Source: Euphorbia lathyris (Eukaryota; Streptophyta; Magnoliopsida; Malpighiales; Euphorbiaceae). From it: a stretch of 64,000 nucleotides of DNA. The position numbers and the translations under genes are program-made. Shown one piece after another: positions 35,202-46,509 of this stretch. Location of the stretch: contig NC_088914.1 of the NCBI RefSeq assembly GCF_963576675.1, positions 14,611,001-14,675,000 on the forward strand, written 5' to 3'. The notes beneath the pieces are model-generated. The model was not told the DNA's origin. It saw only the letters and a list, made by a program, of their open reading frames with translations, and ran no database searches. The first letter of the stretch is position 1, and each line of letters opens with the position of its first letter.

Positions 35202-36900
35202 TGATAGGGGTCAAAAACCCCTATCTTTGGGTACGGTTTTAGGACGGTTTTTAGAGTAATTTGGTTAATAAGCGAGCAATTCTCGCATTTAAATGCTTTT
35301 GTGTGAGTTAGTTAGAAATTGGAAACGTTCTATTTACTTTTCGTTGTTTAGGCTCGTTTTGTGATCAATTTAGGCAAATACGGCCGAAATAACATGCATA
35401 TTAGAATTCCGTTATCTTTTGAAGCTAATTGGTCCGTCAAAAGTCGCACCAAACGAAGCGTTTGCTCAAAATAAGCGATTGACGGATCAATTTGGCTTTT
35501 AGACTAATGTTTCTTGGAGTTTTTATGCGTGTGCAGGTGTAAGTTCGGACGAAAAAGGGTATAGAAGTCATCCGGCACGGATCGAGCGCGTTTCGGGCGA
35601 AAACGCTCGGCGAGCAGGACCCCCCGGCAGCCGCTCGGCGAATTGAGCATCGGCACGCAGCCCGGGCAGCAGTCCAGGCACTGCCCAGGCAGCGCCCAAG
35701 CACTGCCCAGGCACTGCCCAGGCAGCGCCCAGGCACTGCCCAGGCAGTGTGCCTGCTCGCCGAGCAGGCAGTGCCTGCTCGGCGAGCAGGGGCTGCTCGT
35801 CGCAATTCTGCTCGGCGAGCAGCCTTTCCTGCTCGGCGAGCAGACCTGCGGGAATTGGTCAAAAAGACCAATTCCGCCCCCACGAAGCCACGTTCGGCCC
35901 CACATCTTCCTACACCAACAAGGACACGAAATTAGGTCAAAACGAGGCCCAAGACGCGTCTATAAATAGGAATTTTCAATTGTAAATTAGATATCTTTTA
36001 CTTTTGTAATTAGCTTAGCTTCCACCTTGAGAAATCCTCTCCACCTCCTCCATAACCTTCAAACCTCCATTGAAGACACCTCCGAAGCTCCATTCACCGA
36101 GGATTACTCAAGCTCCATCCTTAAATCCTAGAAAGACGCCTGCATTGGTAGACAGGTTCCCTGAAAGGGATTTTTCTTCTTTTATATTCTGTTTAGCCTC
36201 TGATACATGCTATGAATTCTAGGTTTATTGTAACTTCGTGACAATTCCTTCATCTTTGATATATAATATAGATTTTGTTTATTCAACTGTTTTGATGTTT
36301 TAATCTTTGTCTTACGCTTTGTCTGATTGGTTTAACTCATTCGATAATCCCAAAATTAGGTTGGCACATATTGCGAGCTGAATCTGACCTAGTCAGTGCC
36401 TATAGGATTGACGACCCTATAGAAGATTAAGCCCAAATTACTGAGCCTTAGATCTAGTTTCGGCCTTACAAGGGAATCACGAACTAGGGACTTTAGGAGG
36501 ATAGGTCGGGTTAATCGCCTTGGACATAAGCGACTTAGTTTCAATTCAATTGCGTAAACACTCTATCATTGTTATCATCGTATTCCTTCATGTTCATTCA
36601 GTCTGATTGCTTTGGTAAAAGATCAATTAGGGGTAGAGTAATTTAGCTAGGCTTAGAATAACTTAGCTAGAATTAGATAACTTAATTAGAATTAGTGTAA
36701 TTCAACCTAGGAGTAGATTAATTAAACAAAACCAAACTCAAAACCCCCTAAGCCTAGATAACATCCGAGACTTAGTAATTCGGTACTTGCAGAAATAAAT
36801 CCTATGGACGATAACCTGGACTTAAACCCAGAAATTTATTACTTGATAACGACGGGGTACACTTATCCCTTAGATCGGGTTCTTCACGGAACCCGCATCA
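35202..36900 (+). mobile_element. Solo LTR (1699 bp) of another, probably Athila-like, gypsy family; target duplication AGAGG
   Basis: Begins TGATAGGGGTCAAAAACCCC and ends AACCCGCATCA, so the ends are TGAT...ATCA. AGAGG occurs directly on both sides (35197-35201 and 36901-36905). It contains a TATA box (TATAAATA, 35961-35968), a GC-rich tandem array before it and no coding region. Insert plus duplication is 1704 bases, a multiple of three, and the flanking pol frames match. The family name is tentative, based on remembered end motifs. Confidence 0.9.
35640..35850 (+). repeat. GC-rich tandem and palindromic array in the solo LTR
   Basis: Repeats of CACTGCCCAGG/GCAGCGCCCAGG (about 35670-35750) are followed by several copies of the palindrome TGCTCGGCGAGCA and its complement form (35755-35845). 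They lie 110-320 bases before the TATA box, in the same position as the unrelated array in the big gypsy LTR. Confidence 0.8.
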
Positions 36901-39140
36901 AGAGGCAAGCTGCTTCGTCGAGGAGATCATGATGTTGGATCTGAATGCCGAGGAGCAGGTCATCACTGTGGAGACAACTGTGGGAGCGGTGGATGAGCCC
37001 GGCGCCTCCAAGGCCTATGAGAAACCCGATGATGACAATTGTATTACTGCTTTGTTTGAATCTGACGATGTACTCACCAATACTATCAATGAAATGAATT
37101 CTGATTTTGCTTACTTGCTTGATGTTGATTCTGATCATTCCATGCATTATCATTCATATAACATGCCTACATTTGAAATCAATACAATAGAAATGTCAAC
37201 TTTCAATCTTGGCACGGATGAAAATCCTAAACTTATACAAATTGCTCAAGAATTAACTACTGAAGAGAGGAAAGAATTTGAGAGAATAATTAAAAAATAC
37301 GAAATAGTGTTTGCTTGGACGTACGAAGATATGCCAGGAATCGATCAATCAATCGTAACTCACCGTATTCCAACATACCCCGATGCTAAACCCGTGAAAC
37401 AGAAACTCCGACGCATAAGGCTGGAATGGGCAGATAAGATCAGAGAGGAAGTGAAGAAACAGTTAGAAGCAGGTTTCATCGAAGTAATAGAATATCCGCC
37501 ATGGGTGGCAAATGTAGTGCCAATCGCCAAGAATGACGGTAAGGTGCGAATGTGCATCGACTATAGAGATCTCAACAAGGCTTGCCCCAAAGATGAATTC
37601 GCATTGCCCCACATCGATGTATTAATTGACAGTGCAGCATCTAGCGTCTTACACACAAACGTGGATGGTTTCATGGGCTACATGCAAGTTCAGATGGCCG
37701 AAAAACACAAAGCAAAAACTTCGTTCACCACTGAATGGGGAACATACTGCTATCGAGTTATGCCGTTTGGATTGAAAAATGTTGGGGCAACTTATCAACG
37801 AATGGCTACGGCACTGTTCCACGACATGATACATAAAGAGGTGGAAGTCTATGTGGACGACATGATGGTCAAATCGGAGACGAGAGAGGGGCATTTCACC
37901 GCACTTGAGAAAATTTTGGCCCGAATTGCAGAATTCAAGCTGAGGTTGAACCCGAAGAAGTGCTTCTTTGGTGTTTCATCGGGGAAAATCTTAGGCTATG
38001 TGATCAGTAACAAGGGGATCGAGGTGGATCTCGACAAGGTAAAGGTCATATAGGAAATGCCGGCACCAAAGAGTGAGAAAGAAGTGAGAGGATTTCTGGG
38101 GCAGGTTCAGTATATCAGTCGGTTCATACCACGACTCACCACGATATGCGAGCCGATCTTTAAACTGCTGCGAAAAGATCAACTGACGGTTTGGAACGAC
38201 AAATGCCAGCAAGCATTGGAGAGCATCCGAACTTATTTGACTAATCCTCCGGTTTTGAGACCACCCAAACTCGGAAGACCACTTCTCCTGTATGTGGTGA
38301 TCGAGGAGCGATCCATTGGAGCAATGTTGGCCCAAGAAGGGGACACCGGGGTGGAACACGCAGTGTATTATTTAAGTAAGAAATTCCTGGAATACGAGCT
38401 CAAGTATAATATGATCGAAAAAACATGCGTGGCCGTAGTATGGTTAACGAAGAAGATGCGACACTACTTTCAGTCTTATAAGGTGATCATCATTTCTCGA
38501 ATGGATCCCGTAAAATATCTGTACCGGACTCCGTCCTTGACCGGGAAGCTGGCCCAATGGTTGTTGCTGTTGTCCGAATTCAACATTGAATATGTAACGA
38601 AGAAGGTTATCAAGGGAAGGGCTGTAGCAGAATTCTTGGCCAATCAACCCCTAAGTACGGAGGAAGAGGAAATAAACTATGATTTCCCCGACGAGCATTT
38701 AAGTGCCATAGAAGTTATACTGTGGAAAGTGTTCTTTGACGGCGCAGTTAATTCAAGTGGAGCAGGGGTAGGAGTGTTACTTATCTTGCCAGAAAGGGAA
38801 AGGATCCCTATGGCAAAGAAGTTGTCGTTCCCTCTCACTAATAATATGGCCGAGTACGAAGCATGCATCTATGGGTTAGAGTCACTAGCGGCACTAGGAG
38901 CGTCATATATCGAAGTCTGGGGCGACTCAAAGTTAATTATCGAGTAAGCCTAAGGAAATTGGGAAGTAAGAGAGGAGAGGTTGCGCCTGTACCTGGATCA
39001 GCTAGGGGGTTGGCACAGAGGTTCAGTGAGTGTCGTTTTTATCATATCCCTCGAGCGCAGAACCAAGCGGCGGATGCTTTGGCCACGTTGGTGTCAGTTT
39101 GGGATAATCCTCGGAACCTCGCCTCAAAACCTCTGGTATT
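36901..39140 (+). pseudogene. pol: Gypsy reverse transcriptase, RNase H and second (archaeal-type) RNase H
   Basis: RT motifs: THRIPTYPDAKPVKQKLRR, GFIEVIEYPPWVANVV, MCIDYRDLNKACPKD, FTTEWGTYCYRVMPFGLKN and the catalytic YVDDMMVKS (37850-37876). The connection region begins SEKEVRGFLGQVQYISRFIP. The first RNase H region includes LAQEGDTGVEHAVYYLSKKF. The second RNase H begins WKVFFDGAVNSSGAGVGVLL (38723) with NNMAEYEACIYGLESL and WGDSKLIIE, and ends AQNQAADALATL (39060-39095). Breaks: TAG at 38051-38053, TAA near 38945, another stop shortly after, and a frameshift near 38995. Two RNase H domains in tandem are the hallmark of the Tat lineage. Confidence 0.9.
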
Positions 39141-40446
39141 GAGGAGGTCTCACAAACCATGCTATGAAGACGTGATGTTATTGGGAGTGGATGAGAAGCC
39201 TTGGTACTTCGACATTGTGAATTTCATGAAAAACGGGACTTATCCAGCAGAATCAGAACTTAGGGATCAGGCCGTGATCAGGAGGTTAGCTCAGCAGTTC
39301 AGTATCCACAATGATTTGCTTTACAAAAGGCACGCCGATGGATTACAATTGAGATGCTTGGACGAGGGAGAAGCCCGTGAGGCAATGGAGTCGGTACACT
39401 CGGGAATTTGTGGAGCCCATATGGGAGGGGCAGTGTTGGCAAAGAAAATCGTAAGACAAGGCTTCTATTGGCTCACCATGGAAAGAGATTGTAACGAATA
39501 TGCGAAGAAATGCCATGATTGTCAAATCCACGGAGATTATAATCACTTGCCAGCTATGGAACTGCACGTGTTGGCACCCGTTTGGCCGTTTGCAGCTTGG
39601 GGCATTGATATCATCGGAGAGGTGAGGCCTAATGCGTCAAATGGGCACAAATTCATCGCGGTTTCCATTGATTACTTCACCAAGTGGGTAGAGGCAGAAT
39701 CATTTAGCAAGTTGGGATCTAAGCAGATGAGGAAGTTCATTGAAAAGCACCTAATCACCAGGTTCGGAGTGCCTCATCATATGATCACGGATAATGGGGT
39801 CCGGTTCCAAGGAGAGGTGAAAAGTCTCTTCCAATAGTACGGTATTGAGCATCATAGATCTTCTCCATATCGTCCACAAGATAACGGGGCAGTAGAAGCG
39901 GCAAATAAGAACCTTAAGAGGATTCTCGTAAAGACAGTGGAGCCGCATCGGAATTGGCACGAGCAGCTTCCACTCGCTTTATGGGCTTATCGCACGACAG
40001 TTAGAACGTCAACTAGGGCAACACCGTTCTCCTTGGTATATGGGGCAGAAGTCGTTCTCCCGATTGAGATTGAAAAGCGATCGCTGAGAATCGCGATAGA
40101 AGCAGAGATTCCCGAGACGGAATGGGTGAAGAAGCGATATGAACAGTTGGCATTGGTGGACGAGAAAAGGATGGAGGCTCTTTACCATATGCAATTATAT
40201 CAGAGAAGGATGGCCCGGGCCTTCAACAAAAAGGTCAAGGCCAGCCCTATCAAAGAAGGGGATATGGTGCTGAAACAGATCCGAATGACGCACACCGACC
40301 CTAGGGGCAAGTTCAGGACAAACTGGGAAGGACCGTTTCTCGTGAAGAAGATGCTGAGCAAAGGCACGGTGAAACTAACTACGATGGACGGCATGGAGTT
40401 CTCCGAACCTACCAACCTGGATAGGCTTAAGAAATACTTTTCGTAA
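39141..40446 (+). pseudogene. pol: Gypsy integrase
   Basis: H2C2 zinc-binding region (HSGICGAHMGGAVLAKKI, CNEYAKKCHDCQIHGD), then the catalytic core with WGIDIIGEVRPN, ITDNGVRFQGE and NGAVEAANKN, i.e. the D, D and E residues. The C-terminal part ends FLVKKMLSKGTVKL and DRLKKYFS before TAA at 40444-40446. One TAG at 39835-39837 lies between the second Asp and the Glu; the frame continues after it. Confidence 0.9.
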
Positions 40447-40470
40447 AAAAAAAGAGAAATAAAAATTCCT

Positions 40471-40622
40471 GATAGGTTGAAAACCCGCAAAGGGCGATCT
40501 ATGCAACAATAAGGGACATCCCAATGAGTGAAAACCGAGAGGGCGCTCATTTGAAAATTCCGGGATAATAAAAGGAGAGTTGAAAAATCGTTGGGATCTG
40601 AAAACCGAAAAAAGGCGGATCC
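40471..40622 (+). repeat. Three TGAAAACC...GGGCG stem-loop repeats after the gypsy integrase
   Basis: Units at 40471-40500, 40526-40548 and 40594-40622 share TGAAAACC, a short A-rich loop, and AGGGCG or AGGCG. Each is closed by different outer complementary bases (GAT/ATC, GAG/CTC, GGATC/GATCC). Similar words after integrase are familiar from other Tat-type elements. Confidence 0.6.
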
Positions 40623-40900
40623 TGGTAACAGTAGTTATATCTTGAGAAATTACAAAAATAATGTATAATTGGCTAAGCATTTCTGTTGTTTGTAAATAAA
40701 TAAAGGCAAGAATATATTTGAAGAGAATGATTGGAATCGTTATAATCAACTGAATGCGTTGTATTATGAATCATGAGTTATACATTTCCTATCACAAAAA
40801 AGAAAGCCTATACCTCTATCTACCCCCTCCCTACATACAAAGTATACGTCGGGGTAATACTAATAAAAGAAAGCTACAAGGCATGATAATGGTGAGCCCA

Positions 40901-41325
40901 TCAAGGAGGAAACGATCCAAAGTCCCAGAAGTCCTCAAAGGCCCTTATATGTGAAGCCCGCTCCGCTGCCAAGGTCTCCTCGGTGATCCGGCGCCCCTCA
41001 TCAGTTACACGGCGGCCCTCTGTCTCAATGCGCATCCTCTCCATCCAGATAGCATCCCTCTCTCGATATACATGTCCAACCCGAGCATCGGCGTCTCGCT
41101 GCAACTCGCTGAACCTCTGATCATTAGCATGAAGATCACTCTGTAAGAAAAAAAAAGAAAAAACACCAAAATAGACAACAACAGAAGTTATACATACATA
41201 TGTGCATCACATGCATACATTTCACTACACTATAACAGCACAAGAATACTCACTAGGTGGCTGGCACAACGCAGGTCGAGCCGCTCCCGAAAATAATCGG
41301 ATAATCCTACAAAGTCAGTGCATGT
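40901..41325 (-). pseudogene. Antisense plant mobile domain gene, last exons
   Basis: On the minus strand the exon cut by Copia-B continues from 41325 to 41254 (GLSDYFRERLDLRC) and ends at a GTGAGT donor. The last exon, 41140-40901, starts after a TTACAG acceptor and encodes a charged, probably coiled-coil tail (RDADARVGHVYRERDA, RRITEETLAAERA) up to TGA at 40901-40903. The first part of this gene is at 54497-52811. Phases agree across the splice junction. Confidence 0.75.
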
Positions 41326-42669
41326 TGTTGGTCCCTTATAACGTAACAAGTTAGTTCCAAGTGGGGGGGATAGGAACTATTTAAAATTTTAGTACGTTAA
41401 GGCTGACTTCTTTTTCTTTGAAAAAGGATTACACAGCGCGCTGAGTAAATTAAGACACTAGCTTAGTCAACTGGTGACTAAGTCAGCTTCTTTCTTTGAG
41501 TCAGGAGATAACACTTGAGTCTATTCCTGAACTCAGATACTCAATACACACAACTCAGCGTGACCTCTTTACTTGGTCACTTTCGTTTAAGCAAGCAATA
41601 TATATATTAAGGAGTTTAAGGTTAGAAAGATGTTACTCAGCAGATTTATCCAGGTTCGGCCTCTAAGCCTACGTCCTGTCCCCGGAACACGTTCCGAGCT
41701 TTAGAATTCTCTACTGAGCTCTTTAACGGCAGAGCATAAAACCTTTTACAACTTAGAAGCTGAGTATAACAAGAGTACCTTCCTCTATACCTCTACTCAC
41801 TCCTAATCTCTCGCTGAGTACTATAACCGAGTACTCAGCCTCTCCTTTCTAATCTCTAGAAATGATAAAGATTTGCCCTAAACAACAATTGCTAAGACAC
41901 CTTAGATGATTGAATAATCACTCTAGAATTTTACATGAAAGATATAGAATTTGGTGTAAGTATTTGCTTTGCTTTTTCTCACAGAACTTCGAGTAGAATT
42001 TTGGTCAGCGTAATGGCTTAATGAAGATCTGTGTGGAATGAAGCAACTGAAAGGCCCTATTTATAGAGATGTCTGAGGCATCAGTCATTTCGAATTTCGA
42101 AATAACCGTTGGAGGGAAATGGCTTCCTGTCGTTGTCACTCAGTCCTGCTTAGTACTCTTGGCCAATCAGATTCAAGTATCTTCTGTCTTCGGCCAGTGC
42201 TGAGCAGCTTTTAGTCAGTCCGGCAGAATGTCTATCCATTTATGGTAAGGTCAACTAGACAGCTTTATGTGTCTTCTGAACTTTACCCAAAGTAGAAATA
42301 CTTTGTCTAGAAGTTGTTATTGCTCAGCTGCTGTCTTGTACTCTTTGTCGATACAACTCAGCAGCTTCGTTCCGAAGTTGTTCAACGAAGGTCTTCTCGA
42401 TCCTTCTTTCGCTAAGCTGCGTTTTGTACACAACGACAGCGTTTTGCACATGCAGGCCGAGTGGTCTTGATCTGTTTGACTTGGGCTTTGACTTCCGTAT
42501 TGGGCTTTAAGCCTTTTAGTCTTTATGTCTTATAAACAATTTAACTCAAGATTGAACAAACACATTAGTGTAATAAATCAAAGCATTTAAACTTAGTGTG
42601 TTTAGAATATATTTAATTTTACTTAAATAATTTTGTCAAATCAAAATCATGTGGAAAGGTGTTTCAACA
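41326..42669 (-). repeat. Copia-B 3' LTR
   Basis: In plus orientation it starts TGTTGGTCCC and ends TTTCAACA. The polypurine tract AAAATGGGGGAGTT (minus strand) adjoins it internally at 42670-42683. Confidence 0.92.
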
Positions 42670-42683
42670 AACTCCCCCATTTT
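42670..42683 (-). other. Copia-B polypurine tract
   Basis: AAAATGGGGGAGTT on the minus strand, directly before the 3' LTR; it would prime plus-strand DNA synthesis. Confidence 0.85.
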
Positions 42684-43212
42684 GATGTTGGCAAAACTAT
42701 TCAGTGAAGAACTCAGTGTTGAGCTCCCCCATGATAGTTGACCTAATATTACTTAGCAGACTCTCCCGTCAGGGTTGAGCTACTGACTTAGTTTTACTCT
42801 AAACATTTTAAGGTTTAATCGAGTAAGTCTAAGGTCAGTTTACAGATATAGGTCAGCTCAAGGAATATATTCTATTTTACTCAGTGTTAAGCGGAAGATT
42901 TAACATTCAGATAGCGCTGAGTATTTTATTGTTCAATGGGTCTTATGAGACAGTGTTTAATAAACATAGAAGATAATGTCAGAGATTTTATCAGCATAGC
43001 ATACAATCAACAAGTATTATAAGCAGTAAACACAGTTGATGTATTTGAAGATACATAGTAACATAATACTCAGCATCGTATAAAATAACTCAAGTTTGGA
43101 TAAAAGATGCAAGTATTGTATTGAAATAAAGTAGTCAACATATACAGCAAAAAGATAAGCAAAAAGAAACATAGAAACTACAAAGTAATAAATAAACTGA
43201 GTTAGCCTATTT

Positions 43213-46047
43213 CTAGTTCTTCTTCTTATGCTTAGACTGACTATTTCTAGTAGCCTCGGGCTGAGTTCTAGCTTGTTCTTTCTCCCCCGTTTTGTCAGCA
43301 TCGGGAGGAGGAATTCTAAAGGAGTCGGTTAAGACCGTGTTGGTCAGTAAGGCGGACAACTCCTTAAGCTTGTCGGCACTTTCATTGATGCCGTCGAAGA
43401 CAACAACGCCTTCATCCAAGACCTCTTTAGGTATACTGAGTTCAGCTGCGCTGAGCATGCTCAGTATGTAGGCTTGAGACTTACCCACCCAAGTAATTGT
43501 ATCTGACAGTGTAGCAAAAATTTGATGAAATGTCTTCAGCAGGGCTGCGTCATAATATTGACGCTGGATATTGTAGTGACGCACATGGGTGAAAGTCTTT
43601 TGGGTAGTGACCAGTATCTCATTCTGCTTCATTTGGTCAGTGTCCATTTCTTGCTTATTCAAGTTCAGCAAACGAACGGCTTCGCTAATTTGCTCCACCG
43701 AGCATTGAGAGTAGGAAGCCAGCTGATGGTTGGTCTTGTTTTTCTCAGTGTGAAGCTGGGCAAAGAGCATCTGAACTTCAGCAAAAGTTGCATATTGAGT
43801 GTTCGCAGCTGACAAGGTCTGGAATAGTCCTTGAAGAGTGTTGAGATGTTGAACCGTTGTCAGTTGGAGCTCAGCCAGCTTCGTTATTGAGTCCTGCTTG
43901 GGCTGTTGTGATTGAATTGAGATCATATCACTTAGCAGATCCTTCAGTCCTTTAACTTCATTTAAAAGCTGAGTGACTTGGGACAGCTGAGTTGACGCAT
44001 TGTTGGTAGACCCAGCAGTAGGTTCAGCATTTTGATGAAGATTTTGGATTAATGACTGCACCGAGTTGATGAGTTGTCTACCAGACTCGGTGGCATGCAG
44101 ATAGCTGAGTGATCCTTCATCAGGTTGCCTAGTTTCCTTAGTGTGACCAGTTGATGGAGGAGTCGGATTTTTCTCAGGGACGACATGGTCAGTGACTGGA
44201 AGGGGGTTTTCAATCTGCACTTGGTTCTCTTGGAGAGATGATTGATCGGCAGGAATGATTGTTGGTGCAGAAGTAATCTGAATGGTTTCAGTGCTGACAG
44301 GGGCAGGAATGTCCTGAGTCAGCACAGTACTTGGAGCAGCAGCATTAGCGAGAACTTGCTCGGTTTGGCTTGTAGGGTTTGCAGAAGCATTCAAGTCGGC
44401 TTGTTCCTGTAGTGAAGAAACAGAGGCTTGCTTTTCAAGAGAAGATGGTAGAGAAGAAGAAGTTTGTTTGCTGAAATTTTTTAGCTTAAGTGTAGAAGGG
44501 TCTTTGGTCGGCTTCTGGACAGGAAGGTCAGTGACAGTTGTCTGACTTGCCTTTACTAGTCTTCTTCTTTGAGGAGGAGTAGTGTCAGCTGGGATAGACT
44601 CTACTGAGTGAGGAGGAGAAGTCTCTTCTTGATCAGCGTTGAGCTGGTCAGTTTGTTCTTCTTGTCCTTCTTCTGCAGCCAACTCAGTATTAGTTGGGTC
44701 AGCAGTTTCCTCTCCACTGGCTGTCTCCTCAGTGTCATCCTGGCCACTTTCTTCTTCCTCCTGTTGATCATTCCCTTCATCTTCTTCTAGCTCTTCTTCA
44801 ACCTGTGTGATGAACTGATCATCCAGTTGTACATCGTCTTCTTGATGCTCAGCTTCAGTTCCCTGACATTGTGTGAAGTGAGAATCACTAGTGATAATGA
44901 TGTCAGTGGGGATAACATCAATAGGGGTCAGCTCTGAAGACTTCTTCTTCTTCAGAGGTTGCTCATAAGCATCCATTATTTCTTCTGTATCAGGCTCATC
45001 TTGCCTGCTTCTCTTCTGAGCTGACTTAGGTCTCTCCTGACCTTTTTGAGCAACTGACTTCAGCTTCTTGGCCGGAGACTCAGCATCTTTCGAAGGAGTC
45101 CCAACGGCTTTCCTTTTGCAGGCAGCTGGAGCCTTTATTCTTTTGCCCTTCTTTGGGACAGCCTCCTCAGCAGGCTAATCAGCACCTTTGGCTTTCTTAA
45201 CCGGTTGGTCAAACTTCAAGGCACGCAGCACAACAGCTGTGATCTTAGAGCCTTGGGCCTCAGTTTCCTCGAATAGGTCAATCTGATGGTCTATGAGGAT
45301 TCTGGTTATGAGTGAGCCCAGCCTTAGAGTTCCAGTGTTCCTTTGGAAGCCGGTAATTAAGAATACTGGCATGTTGATGGGCTATGCCATATGAAGCATT
45401 GCTCAAAGTTTGTTGCTGAGCTGGTGCAGTTTATTCTTTGGGAAGATATAATTGGTCAGCAGGTAGTGTGCCATCTTTTGGTGCTGACCCATTGAGGAAC
45501 TGGAGATTTCTCTAGAATGGCCAGCGGGCTTGCAGAAGGTGGCAGAGTACCCAGTTCCTTCATGATCACCAGTCCTCCTCAGTTTTGTTCCTTCATTCTT
45601 CAGTTTTAGCAAGTTGGCAAGGTAGGTAGGGTTAACAAAAATTGTTTTCTCTTTTACCACAGTTACTAGGTGGTCCTGGTTATCGTCAGCAACCCGCAGA
45701 TTATGGTAGAATTCCCTTACTAAGTCAGGGTAAGTTGGATCTCTGATTGAGAACAGCTCGGTCTAGCCATTCTTCGATATCCATTCACAGAATGGTTGCT
45801 CTGTTTCTACGAAAGCCACAGAGAACCACCTTGAGTGGTCTATCTTCCACTCCCTAACGTCTTCAAAGACCTTAGTATAGGTTCTGACTTTGGTCGGCTT
45901 TCCTTTAGAGGAGGTGGCTTGGCCAGCTTTGCCTTTGCTCGGTGTAGTGGCCTTAGTCGTTCCAAGCGGAGTAGAATGCCTGGAAGGTTCATCGGAACTG
46001 GTCTTAGAGTGACCGGCACCGGAAATGTTCAAAGAAATCTTAGTCAT
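43213..46047 (-). pseudogene. Copia-B ORF3, about 945 codons
   Basis: Starts MTKISLNISGAGHSK (ATG at 46047) and ends RNSQSKHKKKN. The N-terminal third matches ORF3 of Copia-A and resembles the 'putative plant transposon protein' domain (VDHSRWFS-like, TELFSIRDPTYPDLV, VNPTYLANLLKLKNEG, MAHYLLTNYIFPK). The middle is acidic (TEAEHQEDDVQLDDQ, EEELEEDEGNDQQEEEE), and the C-terminal half is Gln/Ser/Thr-rich with likely coiled coil (LLNEVKGLKDLLSDM, HLNTLQGLFQTLSAAN). Stops occur at 45763-45765, in a compensated indel region near 45375-45440, and at 45172-45174. The last 587 codons are open. No membrane segment was seen. Function unknown. Confidence 0.78.
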
Positions 46048-46509
46048 AGTTTCAGAGAGGGGTTTGGAAGTTTTGAGAGTTTTTAGAGAGAAAGTATATA
46101 TGCCAGAGAATTCGGTAAGTGTAAAGAGATAAAAATGGGGATTTGCCCATTATTTATAGCTGTGAAAGGTGGATCTTATCGAATCCATGTGTCGGTTTTG
46201 CCTTGGGATTGTCAACCGACAAGGATTCTGGCATTTATGACACATTCGGTGCATACGTCATCCTAGGTGGCTATTCACGTGCTTTAGCATTAAATGCAAC
46301 GGATCTTATACTCAGCGTTTAGAATTCTAAACGTTCTATATTCTGAGTAGTCAGTTTTATACAAACGAATGGTTTAAGTAGTTGGTTGCTCAGTTTGACA
46401 TAACTACTCAGTGCGCATATTTGCTCAGTATGTGATATTCATTCATTTAGCATTAAACACTCAGCATACATTTATTCACTCAGCATGAATATATATTAAG
46501 AGCTGGAAT
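46048..46509 (-). promoter_or_regulatory. Copia-B pol-ORF3 spacer with TATA box at 46151-46158
   Basis: TATAAATA on the minus strand at 46158-46151, 104 bases before the ORF3 ATG, in the same place as in Copia-A. No ORF lies in the spacer. Retention of the TATA word in both diverged copies supports an internal ORF3 promoter. Confidence 0.6.

Noticed and set aside
35437..35985. Overlapping Ala/Arg/Ser-rich ORFs on both strands
   Set aside because: Shadows of the GC-rich tandem array in the solo LTR.
35202..36900. Ogre-type intron between protease and RT
   Set aside because: TGAT/ATCA ends, AGAGG duplication and a TATA box identify an inserted solo LTR.
36901..40446. Endogenous plant pararetrovirus (caulimovirus-like)
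   Set aside because: The pol order RT-RNase H-second RNase H-integrase with LTRs and PBS is Ty3/gypsy; pararetroviruses lack integrase and LTRs.
43213..46047. Envelope gene of a retrovirus-like element
   Set aside because: No signal peptide, transmembrane span or cleavage site was seen; the protein is charged and Gln-rich.
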